Shown: one piece after another, positions 1-12,834 of the stretch
How the letters are laid out: each line of letters starts with the position of its first letter
Numbering within the stretch: the stretch's first letter is position 1
Source of the DNA: Symbiodinium natans
Lineage: Eukaryota; Sar; Dinophyceae; Suessiales; Symbiodiniaceae
Reading direction: 5' to 3'
Length of the DNA: 64,000 nt
Assembly (NCBI GenBank): GCA_905221605.1
Contig: CAJNDS010002620.1
Location: 248,001 to 312,000 of the forward strand
Made by a program: the position numbers and the translations under genes
Notes under the pieces: model-generated
The model's database searches: none
What the model was told of the DNA's origin: nothing
Seen by the model: only the letters and a program-made list of their open reading frames with translations

Positions 1-309
1 GGCCCTGAAGGATTCCAAAATTCCCTTCAGGCCCGAGGGCCAGCTACAAGTGGGCTGACTCTCCGAATAACTTTACAGCAGGTTCCCTAACGACGCTCTA
101 CGACGTGCTACAAAGGACCCCAGCACGGACGCCGACATCCGCATTCCACATTGCACATTGCCGAAATTCGCTGATGGAAAAGATTCCGCAACCTTGCCTC
201 AGCGTTGGCGGGTGATCCAAGTGCACCTGCCATTCGGGATCCGAAGGCCCAAGCATCCCCAAAGCCCGACTTGGGACCCAATTTACTTGCAGCTTGGTAG
301 TAACTTCCC

Positions 310-885
310 TTAACTAGTAGGTAGAACCCATAAAACTGAAAGAGGGCCACAGGCAAAGCCGTCCCCAAACAAGCGAAGGATTCGAAGGTGCGAAGGTGCC
401 CCACTTTTGTACTGCGAGAAAGATCGGATCACTTCTGGGGTGAGAAGAAACTTGCCCTTGCAGGCAGCCACCCCGTATCGGCTTCCCATGGAGCGCAGCA
501 CTCCCTTCCAGGCTCTCCAATCTGGCACTTTGCTCTTTTTGCCTCTGAGGCCTTGCTGAAGCCTGTAAAACATACCTTTGCGCAACACTTGGGTGCTCTT
601 CGGCGGCGCGTGCATGTCGGAATTTCTGAGAGATGGAGCTAGGCAGGACGGAGAAGACATGCCCCACTGGATTCTAGCCATTCCAGTCGGCTGCCTTTGT
701 TGAATGGCATGAAGTTCCGTGAAGCAAGCTCTCCTGCCGCTCCTGCCGAGTTCTAAACACAGCAGATAGCCGAGAGCCTTCAGACGCCGACAAAGCCGCA
801 AAATCTCGCTGGATCGTTTTGGGGTGTTTTGGCCGTTGCCAATGTCCTGAAAGGTCGTGGCCATCAAGCCTTTGACAAGCGACAT
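310..885 (-). CDS. Open frame of 191 codons, unknown protein
   Basis: I do not recognise this protein. The frame is uninterrupted for 191 codons on the minus strand in non-repetitive DNA. It has an ordinary amino-acid mix and a basic middle section (for example GMFYRLQQGLRGKKSK). A methionine start lies at 885. No signal peptide, membrane helix or domain was noticed. Other frames in the same interval are also open for 80-117 codons, so the length alone is weak evidence. It could be one large exon or chance, and nothing next to it helps to decide. Confidence 0.25.
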   Translation of the reverse strand: MSLVKGLMATTFQDIGNGQNTPKRSSEILRLCRRLKALGYLLCLELGRSGRRACFTELHAIQQRQPTGMARIQWGMSSPSCLAPSLRNSDMHAPPKSTQVLRKGMFYRLQQGLRGKKSKVPDWRAWKGVLRSMGSRYGVAACKGKFLLTPEVIRSFSQYKSGAPSHLRILRLFGDGFACGPLSVLWVLPTS

Positions 886-2357
886 CTCTCATCAGGGCCG
901 GCGCTCAGTGTTTCATGACCCCCCTTAAGCACCCGTAAGCCTGCGAACACACCATGCGCCGGCCCTTTGAGCCGTGCAAAAATATTCAAAGCATTGCCTA
1001 GCTAAGACTGGCTTTGACTGGATGACTGGCTTTGCCACCGTCGTGTGCAGTTCCAAAGGCACTGCTTTGGCAGAGCGCTTGGTGAGCTTTGACACATGTG
1101 GAGGCATGGGATTGGCGCGGCTTCGATTGTGGGGCTCTTTTGCTGGGCAACTCAGGAGTACGCAAACCTATGCGTTGCGACAAGGACTGAAAGCCTCAGG
1201 TAAGCAGTCAGGTCTTACTTGATCTGGACGCCGCAGCAACCAACCCCACGAACCCAAAGTCACATGAAAGGCCTTACCGCCTCACACTGCGTTGTGGTTG
1301 CCCGCCGCTTCGTCGTGCAGCCAGCGCATGCGACGTCCATCCTCCCACACTCCTGCCGCAGCACCAAGCTGCTTCAAGCGTCTCGCTTGCTGGAGCGCTA
1401 CCAAAAATCGCGCGAAGGCTTCAAGGTCCCTCCCCCACACCCCTGGGCAGTGGCGGTCCATGCTTCTTCTCTTGCGCCAGAGTCACCTTGGGCCAATGGG
1501 CTCAGGGTTTAGGGCGCCGGGTGTAAAGTTAAGGCCTGACGAGACGGCAGAGGTCAACCTAAACCTACACCTCAGAAATAACCCCGAAACCCTAAACCCT
1601 AAAGCCCTACAGCCTTACCCCGTACCGCTACATTTTACCCCAAGGCCCCCTGGTCTACGGTCCACCGGGGGCCTGGCCGGACCACGGGGGGGACCCAACC
1701 AAGGAACCGCCGATGGCACGGCCCAGAACAAATCAAGTTTAGCAACATTACGCACCCCCACCACGACTTGATCAGCCAAATGCGTCCCCAGATGTACAAT
1801 CTGCTTCATCCCACACAGTGCGGACTCCTGCTGCTCAGACCATCTCCTGCAATCTGAAACAAAGAAAATGCCAGCATTCGGGCCCTGGCATAGTAGCCAG
1901 TGCCATGCTGCTTGCCATCTCTCCTGGCATGAGCCCCCTCAAACACAGCTTGAAAATCACCGTCAAGCAGCTTTTCCAGCTCACCGGAAAAAGGGCACCT
2001 GAGACTGAACGCCGATCTTTGAGAGAGTTTGTGGCAAAAGGCTCAGGTTTGCTTTCGGTTCGCACTTGGCAAGCGAGCCAGACATTGCCACTGGCCATCG
2101 TACTTCCGACCATCTGGCCACAAAAACCTGGCACTGAGGCTTGCAGTTATTCTCACAGACCGCTGCTAAGGGGTTTCATATCTAGGCTCGCTACTACTGG
2201 TACTTACTACTGCTTCTCCACAACAACAAGGCAAAGAGAAGGACTCGAAGCAAGATCAAACTTCCGGGCGTCCCGCAGGCCGTGGCCATCCTTGGCATCC
2301 TCAGTCTGCAAACGCCCCCACTAAATCTGTTGACTTTAAAATACTAACAGTAATAAG

Positions 2358-2361
2358 GATG

Positions 2362-2411
<50 letters not shown>
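2358..2411. repeat. (ATA)n trinucleotide microsatellite
   Basis: An uninterrupted ATA array of about 17 units. It produces poly-isoleucine or poly-asparagine translations in overlapping frames, which should not be read as protein. Confidence 0.95.
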
Positions 2412-2413
<2 letters not shown>

Positions 2414-3726
2414 TAACACTAATTGCAAGTAGCCCATTCAAAGACCCAACAGCACAGCTCGACCACGCAGCCACGACCACGACACGCGACGGCACTTCCA
2501 AAAACCAAGCAACCATGTCGCGTACACTTCCAAGAGCCATGCAGCCACCATGATAGGTCAACTTCCAAGAGCCGGCCCACCGCAACGGTAGGTACGATCC
2601 AGTAGGTCATAACGGAAGGTACAGATCCAAGAACCAAGCGAATACGACACAGGCGCACGCCCAAAAACCAATTGACCACGCAGTGTACTCCCAAAAAAGG
2701 GACCAGACGCTACATGCACCCCCAAAAAACCATGCGGCCATGAAGAGGTAAAGTACGTGCGGCCACGAGGAGTAAAGCTTCCAAGCACCAGTCCACCACG
2801 GGTAGGTGCTCTTGGGGTGGCCCCGGCGAGCATCATGAGCATCAGCGGCGTCGCTATTTCGGGACAAGGGGCTCCAAATCCGGCAATTCGGCAGGAGCAG
2901 CGTTTGTGCATGATTTTCATGCCCCTTGGGAGGGGTGCCGATGGCCCCAAGGAGGAGAAGTGGGGGCCCAACGATGCTCATGATGCTGGGGGGGGGGGGC
3001 GCAGGGGGGGCGTATAAGGGCGAGGAACGGAGGCAATGATGCTCGTAATCCTGTGTCGGAGGAGGCTTGTGAGAATTTTTTCGGGCTAGTGCAGCTTTCT
3101 CGCGCGCGCGCGCGCGCGCCGTTGAGATGGCCTTGCCGGTGCGCGTGCCCACGCTGCGGGGCGTTGCCCGCCCCTGGGCACAGCCCCTTAAAATAAAATA
3201 CATAACATTTCTAACTCTAACATTAATGTCGCAGTGCTCAGGGGCAAAAGTAACTTGCAAGCTGTTGTGTTTGTTGTTTACAGTTGCTCTTGTCTGGCGT
3301 TGTGCGACTCATGAGGAGCGTGTTGGCATGGAAGATGTGTACGTGGCATGGGATCCCGACTTAAAGGGCCAGTAAGTGCCCAAAGGGTGATACCACTTGT
3401 AAAGCGTGCATCTTGGATCCTTGTCGTTCCGGTCCTGGCTTGCTGCGTGGTTGTTTGTTGCGTGGGGGTTGAGGGCCGATGATGACATTATGACTGAGGC
3501 CCTCACTATCTATATTTATGCCTCCGTGTGACATGCGCATGTACGGTGTTTGAATGTTGTATTTTTGAACTCGTTCCGTTAGCCCGTGGCGTGTTCGCAT
3601 GGTCCCGGCCTCTGCGTCGACGGTCCTAAAGGAAAAGTCGAAGTGGGGGGTGTCAAATGACCGCGAACCATACATGCAGCATGCGTAGGATGAAAGGATT
3701 CCCTTGCCATATCCAGCCTATTAAGG

Positions 3727-6700
3727 TGTGACGGCACCAGAGAACAATCCGTTCGCAGCTTGGGTGCTGTGTCGACGGGTTTGGGACATCGAGGCTTGAC
3801 ACTTTGGGGCTGAAATGTTTCGGAAAGTTGGGTGTTGTGCCTCCATGGTGCTGCATTGCTTCGCGGGTTTGGGTGTTGCGTCGGCGGTTTTTAGCCATCG
3901 AGGCTTGACCCCTTTGGTGCTGCATTGCTTCGCGGGTTTGGGTGTTGCGTCGGCGGTTTTTAGACATCGAGGCTTGACCTCTTTGGTGCTGCATTGCTTT
4001 GCGGTTTTGGGTGTTGCGTCGGCAGTTTTTCGACATCGAGGCTTGACCTCTTTGGGGCTGCATTGCTTTGCGGGTTTGGGTGTTGCGTCGGCGGTTTTTA
4101 AACATCGAGGCTTGACCCCTTTGGTGCTGCATTGCTTCGCGGGTTCATCGGCGGTTTTTAGACATCGAGGCTTGACCCCTTTGGTGCTGCATTGCTTCGC
4201 GGGTTTGGGTGTTGCGTCGGCGGTTTTTAGACATCGAGGCTTGACCCCTTTGGTGCTGCATTGCTTCGCGGGTTTGGGTGTGGCGTCGGCGGGTTTTAGA
4301 CATCGAGGCTTGACCCCTTTGGTGCTGCATTGCTTCGCGGGTTTGGATGTTGCGTCGGCGGTTTTTAGACATCGAGGCTTGACCTCCTTGGCGCTGCATT
4401 GCTTCGCGGGTTTGGGTGTTGTGTCGAAAAGTTTGGGACATCGAGGCTTGACCCCTTTGGTGCTGCGTTGCTTCGCGGGTTTGGGTGTTGCGTCGGCAGT
4501 TTTTAGACTTCGAGGCTTGACCCCTTTGGTGCTGCATTGCTTCACGGATTTGTGTGTTGTGTCGAAAAGTTTGGGACATCGAGGCTTGACCCCTTTGGTG
4601 CTGCATTGCTTCGCGGGTGTGGGTGTTGCGTTGGCGGTTTTTAGACATCGAGGCTTGACCCCTTTGGTGCTGCATTGCTTCGCGGGTTTGTGTGTTGTGT
4701 CGAAAAGTTTGGGACATGGAGGCTTGACCGCTTTGGTGCTGCATTGCTTCGCGGGTGTGGGTGTTGCGTCGGCGGTTTTTAGACATCGAAGCATGACCCC
4801 TTTGGTGCTGCATTGCTTCGCGGGTTTGGGTGTTGCGTCGGCGGTTTTTAGACATCGAGGCTTGACCCCTTTGGTGCTGCATTGCTTCGCAGGTTTGGGT
4901 TGCGTCGGCGGTTTTTAGACATCGAGGCTTGACCCCTTTGGTGCTGCATTGCTTCGCGGGTTTGGGTGTGGCGTCGGCGGTTTTTAGACATCGAGGCTTG
5001 ACCCCTTTGGTGCTGCATTGCTTCGCGGGTTTGGGTGTTGCGTCGGCGGTTTTTAGACATCGAGGCTTGACCCCTTTGGTGCTGCATTGCTTCGCGGGTT
5101 TCGGTGTTGCGTCGGCGGTTTTTAGACATCGACTCTTGACCAATTTCGTGCTGCATTGCTTCGCGGGTTTGGGTGTTGCGTCGGCGGTTGTTACACATCG
5201 AGGCTTGACCCCTTTGGTGCTGCATTGCTTCGCGGGTTTGGGTGTTGCGTCGGCGGTTTTTAGACATCGAGGCTTGACCCCTTTGGTGCTGCATTGCTTT
5301 GCGGGTTTGGGTGTTGCATCGGCGGGTTTGGGACATCGAGGCTTGACCCCTTTGGTGCTGCATTGCTTCGCGGGTTTGGGTGTTGCGTCGGCGGTTTTTA
5401 GACATCGACGCTTGACCCCTTTGGTGCTGCATTGCTTCGCGGGTTTGTGTGTTGTGCGAAAAGTTTGGGACATCGAGGCTTGACCCCTTTGGTGCTGCAT
5501 TGCTTCTCGGGTGTGGGTGTTGCGTCGGCGGTTTTTTTAGATATCGAGGCTTGACCTCTTTTGTGCTGCATTGCTTTGCGGGTTTGGGTGTTGCGTCGGC
5601 GGTTTTTAGACATCGAGGCTTGACCCCTTTGGTGCTGCATTGCTTCGCGGGTTTGGACAACGAGGCTTGACCCCTTTGGTGCTGCATTGCTTCGCGGGTT
5701 TGTGTGTTGTGTCGAAGGGTTTGGGACATCGAGTCTTGACCCCTTTGGTGCTGCATTGCTTCGCGGGTTTGGGTGTTGCGGCGGCGGTTTTTAGACATCG
5801 AGGCTTGACCCCTTTCATGCTGCCTTGCTTCGCGGGTTCGGGTGTTGCGTCGGAGGTTTTAGACATCGAGGCTTGACCCCTTTGGTCCTGCATTGCTTCG
5901 TGGGTTTGGGTGTTGCGTCGGCGGTTTTAGACATCGAGGCTTGACCCCTTTGGTGCTGCATTGCTTCGCGGGTTTAAATGTTGCGTCCGGCGGTTTTTAG
6001 ACATCGAGGCTTGACCCCTTTGGTGCTGCATTTCTTCGCGGGTTTGGGTGTTGCATCGGCGGTTTTTAGACATCGAAGCTTGACCCCTTTCGTGCTGCAT
6101 TGCTTCGCGGGTTTGGGTGTTGCGTCGGCGGTTTTTACACATCGAGGCTTGACCCCTTTGGTGCTGCATTGCTTCGCGGGTTTGTGTGTTGTGTCCGGCG
6201 GTTTTTAGACATCGAGGCCTGACCCATTTGGTGCTGCATTGCTTCGCGGGTTTGGGTGTTGCGTCGGCGGTTTTTAGACATCGAGGCTTGACCCCTTTGG
6301 TGCTGCATTGCTTCGCGGGTTTAAATGTTGCGTCCGGCGGTTTTTAGACATCGAGGCTTGACCCCTTTGGTGCTGCATTTCTTCGCGGGTTTAGGTGTTG
6401 CATCGGCGGTTTTTAGACATCGAAGCTTGACCCCTTTCGTGCTGCATTGCTTCGCGGGTTTGGGTGTTGCGTCGGCGGTTTTTACACATCGAGGCTTGAC
6501 CCCTTTGGTGCTGCATTGCTTCGCGGGTTTGTGTGTTGTGTCGGGCGGTTTTTGGACATCGAGGCCTGACCCATTTGGTGCTGCATTGCTTCGCGGGTTT
6601 GGGTGTTGCGTCGGCGGTTTTTAGACATCGAGGCTTGACCCCGTTGGTGCTGCATTGCTTCACGGGTTTGGGTGTTGCGTCGGCAGTTTTTTTAGATATC

Positions 6701-9700
6701 GAGGCTTGACCCCTTTGGTGCTGCATTGCTTCGCGGGTTTGGGTGTTGCGTCGGCGGTTTTTAGACATCGAGGCTTGACCCCTTTGGTGCTGCATTGCTT
6801 CGCGGGTTTGGGTGTTGCGTCGGCGGTTTTTAGACATCGAGGCTTGACCCCTTTGGTGCTGCATTGCTTCGCGGGTTTGGGTGTTGCGTCGGCGGTTTTT
6901 AGACATCGAGGCTTGACACCTTTGGTGCTGCATTGCTTCGCGCGTTTGGGTGTTGCGTCGGCGGTTTTTAAACATCGAGGCTTGACCCCTTTGGTGCTGC
7001 ATTGCTTCGCGGGTTTGGGTGTTGCGTCGGCGGTTTTAGACATCGAGGCTTGACCAATTGGTGCTGCATTGCTTCGCGGGTTTCGGTGTTGCGTCGGCGG
7101 TTTTTAGACATCAAGGCTTGACCCCTTCGGTGCTGCATTGCTTCGCGGGTTTGGGTGTTGCGTCGGCAGTTTTTTTAGATATCGAGGCTTGACCCCTTTG
7201 GTGCTGCATTGCTTCGCGGTTTGGGTGTTGCGTCGGCGGTTTTTTAGACATCGAGCGTGACCCTTGGTGCTGCATTGCTTAGCGGGTTTGGGTGTTGCGT
7301 CGGCGGTTTTAGACATCGAGGCTTGACACCTTTGGTGCTGCATTGCTTCGCGCGTTTGGGTGTTGCGTCGGCGGTTTTTAAAACATCGAGGCTTGACCCT
7401 TTGGTGCTGCATTGCTTCGCGGGTTTGGGTGTTGCGTCGGCGGTTTTAGACATCGAGGCTTGACCAATTGGTGCGCATTGCTTCGGGGTTTCGGTGTGCG
7501 TCGGCGGTTTTTAGACATCAAGGTTGGACCCTTCGGTGCTGCATTGCTTCGGGGTTTGGGTGTTGCGTCGGCAGTTTTTTTAGATATCGAGGCTTGACCC
7601 TTTGGTGCTGCATTGCTTCGCGGGTTTGGGTGTTGCGTCGGCGGTTTTTAGACATCGAGGCTTGACCCCTTTGGTGCTGCATTGCTTCGCGGGTTTGGGT
7701 GTTGCGTCGGCGGTTTTTAGACATCGAGGCTTGACCCCTTTGGTGCTGCATTGCTTCGCGGGTTTGGGTGTGGCGTCGGCGGTTTTTAGACATCGAGGCT
7801 TGACCCCTTTGGTGCTGCATTGCTTCGTGGGTTTGGGTGTTGCGTCGGCGGTTTTTAGAAATCGAGGCTTGACCCCTTTGGTGCTGCATTGCTTCGCGGG
7901 TTTGGGTGTTGCGTCGGCGGTTTTTAGACATCGAGTCTTGACCCCTTTGGTGCTGCATTGCTTCTCTGGTTTGTGTGTTGTGTCCAAGGGTTTGGGACAT
8001 CGAGGCTTGACCCCTTTGGTGCTGCATTGCTTCGCGGGTTTGGGTGTTTCGTCGGCGGTTTTTACACATCGAGGCTTGACCTCTTTGGTGCTGCATTGCT
8101 TCGCGGGTTTGGGTGTTGCGTCGGCGGTTTTACACATCGAGGCTTGACCCCTTTGGTGCTGCATTGCTTCGCGGGCTTGGGTGTTGCGTCGGCGGTTTTT
8201 AGACATCGAGGCTTGACCCCTTTCGTGCTGCATTGCTTCGCGGGTTTGGGTGTTGCGTCGGCGGTTTTTAGGCATCGATGCTTGACACCTTTGGTGCTGC
8301 ATTGCTTCGCGGGTTTGGGTGTCGCGTCGGCGGTTTTTAGACATCGAGGCTTGACCCCTTTGGTGCTGCATTGCTTCGCGGGTTTGGGTGTGGCGTCCGG
8401 CGGTTTTTAGACATCGAGGCTTGACCCCTTTGGTGCTGCATTGCTTCGCGGGTTTGCGTGTTGCGTCGGCGGTTCTTAGACATCGAGGCTTGACCCCTTT
8501 GGTGCTGCATTGCTTCGTGGGTTTGGGTGTTGCATCGGCGGTTTTTAAACATCGAGGCTTGACCCCTTTGGTGCTGCATTGCTTCGCGGGTTTGGGTGTT
8601 GCGTCGGCGGTTTTTAGTCGGCAGTTTTTAAGTCATCGAGGCTTGATCTCATTGGTGCTGCATTGCTTTGCGGGTTTGGGTGTTGCGTCGGCGGTTTTTA
8701 GACATCGAGCCTGGACCCCTTTGGTGCTGCATTGCTTCGCGGGTTTGGGTGTTGCGTCGGCGGTTTTTAGACATCGATGCTTGACCCCTTTGGTGCTGCA
8801 TTGCTTCGCGGGTTTGGGTGTTGCGTCGGCGGTTTTTAAACATCGAGGCTTGACCCCTTTGGTGCTGCATTGCTTCGCGGGTTTGGGTGTTGCGTCGGCG
8901 GTTTTTAGGCATCGATGCTTGACATTGCTTCGCGGGCTTGGGTGTTGCGTCGGCAAATTTTTACACATCGAGGCTTGACTCATTTGGTGCTGCACTGCTT
9001 CGCGGGTTTGGGTGTTGCGCCGGCGGTTTTTAGACATCGAGCCTTGACCCCTTTGGCGCTGCATTGCTTCGCGGGTTTGGGTGTTGCGTCGGTGGTTTTA
9101 GCCATCGAGGCTTGACCCCTTTGGTGCTGCATTGCTTCGCGGGTTTGGGTGTTGCGTCGGCGGTTTTTAGTCGGTGCTTTTAAGTCATCGAGTCTTGACC
9201 CCTTTGGTGCTGCATTGCTTCGCGGGTTTGGGTGTTGCGTCGGCGGTTTTTAGACATCGAGGCTTGACCTCTTTGGTGCTGCATTGCTTCGCGGGTTTGG
9301 GTGTTGCGTCGGCGGTTCTTAGACATCGAGCCTTGACCCCTTTGGTGCTGCATTGCTTCGCGGGTTTGGGTGTTGCGTCGGCGGTTTTTAGACAAGGAGC
9401 CTTGACCCTTTTGGTGCTGCATTGCTTCGCGGGTTTGGGTGTTGCGTCGGCGGTTTTTAGACATCGAGGCTTGACCCCTTTGGTGCTGCATTGCTTCGCG
9501 GGGTTGGGTGTTGCGTCGGCGGTTTTTAAGTCATCGAGGCTTGACCGCTTTGGTGCTGCATTGCTTCGCGGGTTTTGGGTGTTGCGTCGGCGGTTCTTAG
9601 ACATCGAAGCTTGACCCCTTTGGTGCTGCATTGCTTCGCGGGTTTGGGTTGCGTCGGCGGTTTTTAGACATCGAGGCTTGACCCCTTTGGTGCTGCATTG

Positions 9701-12385
9701 CTTCGCGGGTTTGGGTGCTGCGTCGGCGGTTTTATCCATCGAGGCTTGACCCCTTTGGTGCTGCATTGCTTCGCGGGTTTGGGTGTTGCGTCGGCGGTTT
9801 TTAGACATCGAGGCTTGACCGCTTTGGTGCTGCATTGCTTCGCGGGTTTGGGTGTTGCGTCGGCGGTTCTTAGACATCGAAGCTTGACCCCTTTGGTGCT
9901 GCATTGCTTCGCGGGTTTGGGTTGCGTCGGCGGTTTTTAGAAATCGAGGCTTGACCCCTTTGGTGCTGTTGCGTCGGCGGTTGTCGCCATCGAGGCTTGA
10001 CCCCTTTGGTGCTGCATTGCTTCGCGGGTTTGGGTGTTGCGTCGACGGTTTTTAGTCGGCGGTTTTTACACATCGAGGCTTGACCGCTTTGGTGCTGCAT
10101 TGCTTCGCGGGTTTGGGTGTTGCGTCGGCGGTTCTTAGACATCGAAGCTTGACCCCTTTGGTGCTGCATTGCTTCGCGGGTTTGGGTTGCGTCGGCGGTT
10201 TTTAGAAATCGAGGCTTGACCGCTTTGGTGCTGCATTGCTTCGCGGGTTTGGGTGTTGCGTCGGCGGTTCTTAAACATCGAGGCTTGACCGCTTTGGTGC
10301 TGCATTGCTTCGCGGGTTTGGGTGTTGCGTCGGCGGTTCTTAGAAATCGAGGCTTGACCGCTTTGGTGCTGCATTGCTTCGCGGGTTTGGGTGTTGCGTC
10401 GGCGGTTCTTAGACATCGAGGCCTGACCGCTTTGGTGCTGCTTTGCTTCGCGGGTTTGGGTGTTGCGTCGGCGGTTCTTAGAAATCGAGGCTTGACCGCT
10501 TTGGTGCTGCATTGCTTCGCGGGTTTGGGTGTTGCGTCGGCGGTTTTAGACATCGAGGCTTGACACCTTTGGTGCTGCATTGCTTCGCGGGTTTGGGTGT
10601 TGCGTCGGCGGTTTTTAGACATCGAGGCTTGACCGCTTTGGTGCTGCATTGCTTCGCGGGTTTGGGTGTTGCGTCGGCGGTCTTAGACATCGAGCCTTGA
10701 CCCTTTGGTGCTGCATTGCTTCGCGGTTTGGTGTTGCGTCGGCGGTTTTAGATCGAGATTGATGCTGATTGCTTCGCGGGTTTGGGTGTTGCGCGGCGGT
10801 TCTTGCCACCGCTTTGGTGCTGCATTGCTTCGCGGGTTTGGGTGTTGCGTCGGCGGTTTTTAGACATCGAGGCTTGACGCTTTGGTGCTGCATTGCTTCG
10901 CGGGGTTGGGTGTGCGTCGGCGGTTTTTAGACATCGAGGCTTGACCCCTTTGGTGCTGCATTGCTTCGCGGGTTTGGGTGTTGCGTCGGCGGTTTTTAAA
11001 ATCGAGGCTTGACCCCTTTGGTGCTGCATTGCTTCGCGGGTTTGGGTGTTGCGTCGGCGGTTTTTAGACATCGAGGCTTGACCGCTTTGGTGCTGCATTG
11101 CTTCGCGGGTTTGGGTGTTGCGTCGGCGGTTTTTAGACATCGAGGCTTGACCCTTTGGTGCTGCATTGCTTCGCGGGTTTGGGTGTTGCGTCGGCGGTTT
11201 TTAGACATCGAGGCTTGACCCCTTTGGTGCTGCATTGCTTCGCGGGTTTGGGTGTTGCGTCGGCGGTTTTTAGACATCGAGGCTTGACCCCTTTGGTGCT
11301 GCATTGCTTCGCGGGTTTGGGTGTTGCGTCGGCGGTTTTTAGACATCGAGGCTTGACCCTTTGGTGCTGCATTGCTTCGCGGGTTTGGGTGTTGCGTCGG
11401 CGGTTCTTAGACATCGAGCCTTGACCCCTTTGGTGCTGCATTGCTTCGCGGGTTTGGGTGTTGCATCGGCGGTTTTAGACATCGAGGCTTGACCCTTTGG
11501 TGCTGCATTGCTTCGCGGGTTTGGGTGTTGCGTCGGCGGTTTTTAGACATCGAGGCTTGACCCCTTTGGTGCTGCATTGCTTCGCGGGTTTGGGTGTTGC
11601 GTCGGCGGTTCTTAGACATCGAGCCTTGACCCCTTTGGTGCTGCATTGCTTCGCGGGTTTGGGTGTTGCGTCGGCGGTTCTTAGACATCGAGCCTTGACC
11701 CCTTTGGTGCTGCATTGCTTCGCGGGTTTGGGTGTTGCGTCGGCGGTTCTTAGACATCGAGCCTTGACCCCTTTGGTGCTGCATTGTTTCGCGGGTTTGG
11801 GTGTTGCGTCGGCGGTTCTTAGACATCGAGCCTTGACCCCTTTGGTGCTGCATTGCTTCGCGGGTTTGGGTGTTGCGTCGGCGGTTCTTAGACATCGAGG
11901 CTTGACCGTCGGCGGTTCTTAGACATCGAGCCTTGACCCCTTTGGTGCTGCATTGCTTCGCGGGTTTGGGTGTTGCGTCGGCGGTTTTTAAACATCGAGC
12001 CTTGACCCCTTTGGTGCTGCATTGCTTCGCGGGTTTGGGTGTTGCGTCGGCGGTTCTTAGACATCGAGCCTTGACCGCTTTGGTGCTGCATTGCTTCGCG
12101 GGTTTGGGTGTTGCGTCGGCGGTTCTTAGACATCGAGCCTTGACCCCTTTGGTGCTGCATTGCTTCGCGGGTTTGGGTGTTGCGTCGGCGGTTCTTAGAC
12201 ATCGAGCCTTGACCCCTTTGGTGCTGCATTGCTCTGGGGGTTTGGGCGTTGTGAAGCTGGTTTGGGACATCGAAGCTTGACCCCCTTTGGTGCTGCATTG
12301 CTTTGGGTTTTGGGTTTATGTCGACTGGTTTGGGACATCGACGCTTGACCCCTTTGGTGCTGCATTGGTCTGGAGGTTTGGGTTC
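3727..12385. repeat. 69-bp satellite array, about 125 tandem copies
   Basis: A head-to-tail satellite fills 8.6 kb. The unit contains ACATCGAGGCTTGACCCC, then TTTGGTGCTGCATTGCTTCG, then GGGTTTGGGTGTTGCGTCGG, and repeats every 69 bp. Since 69 is 23 codons, three of the six frames (one plus, two minus) have no stop in the consensus, giving apparent proteins of up to 451 residues with a 23-residue period. Two unit types occur: a common type ending GGCGGTTTTTAG and a rarer type with AAAAGTTTGGG in that place, found at the left edge, scattered inside, and as relatives at the right edge. Edge units are the most diverged. Indels shift the open frames within the array, which argues against it encoding one protein. 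Confidence 0.95.
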
Positions 12386-12834
12386 TTCTTCCCGATTCGC
12401 TTCGTATTCCGTCATTTCCGGATTCTTGCGTCTTCTTCCCATTTTGATTGGCCGCAAAGAGGTTGATCAAATTCCCCCTTTTTTTAGGGGCTGAAACCCG
12501 ACAGTATGTGCTGCTGGAAATGTCCGTCATTCACATTCTACCATTTCCGGAATACGCGGTCCTTCATGTCCCGTTAGTTCCGGAAATTTCCATCTTTCAT
12601 ATTCCACCTCCGATTTTTCCGTCTTTTACGTTCCCTCATTTCCCGAAAGTTCCGTCTTTCATATTCCACCATCTCCGGATTTTCCCGTCCTTCACATCCC
12701 ATCATTTCCGAAAGTTTCCGTCATTCATATTCCATCATTTCCGGATTTTATCCGTCTTCCTCCCGTTTTGGCCGGCCGCAAAGAGTTTGATCCACGTGAA
12801 ACCCAACAGTATGTGCTGTTGGGAATTATAATCA
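12386..12834. repeat. Degenerate short tandem repeats with a flanking direct duplication
   Basis: From about 12505 to 12760 a pyrimidine-rich motif resembling TTCCGTCATTCATATTCCA recurs every 40-50 bp with many changes. On both sides lies a related segment of about 60 bp, GGCCGCAAAGAG followed by CAGTATGTGCTG, at about 12452-12515 and 12776-12822. The block sits between the satellite and the end of the MORN gene. I see no exon in it. Confidence 0.7.

Larger units (their letters stand above)
1..3720. other. Left flank, mostly unassigned sequence
   Basis: No recognisable domain was found. The stretch holds one longer minus-strand frame (listed separately), a short CCCTAAA-like patch near 1590-1605, an ATA trinucleotide array, short poly-G runs near 2988-3010 and a CG dinucleotide tract near 3103-3119. 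Apart from the listed frame I see no convincing exon, but short exons of the kind found elsewhere in the window would be easy to miss. Confidence 0.5.

Noticed and set aside
3727-12385. CRISPR array
   Set aside because: The repeat is continuous without unique spacers, and the rest of the window is eukaryotic.
3653-12457. Many long open frames (up to 451 codons) with a 23-residue repeat on both strands
   Set aside because: They follow from a 69-bp unit whose consensus lacks stops in three frames; indels shift the frames within the array and no frame is open across it.
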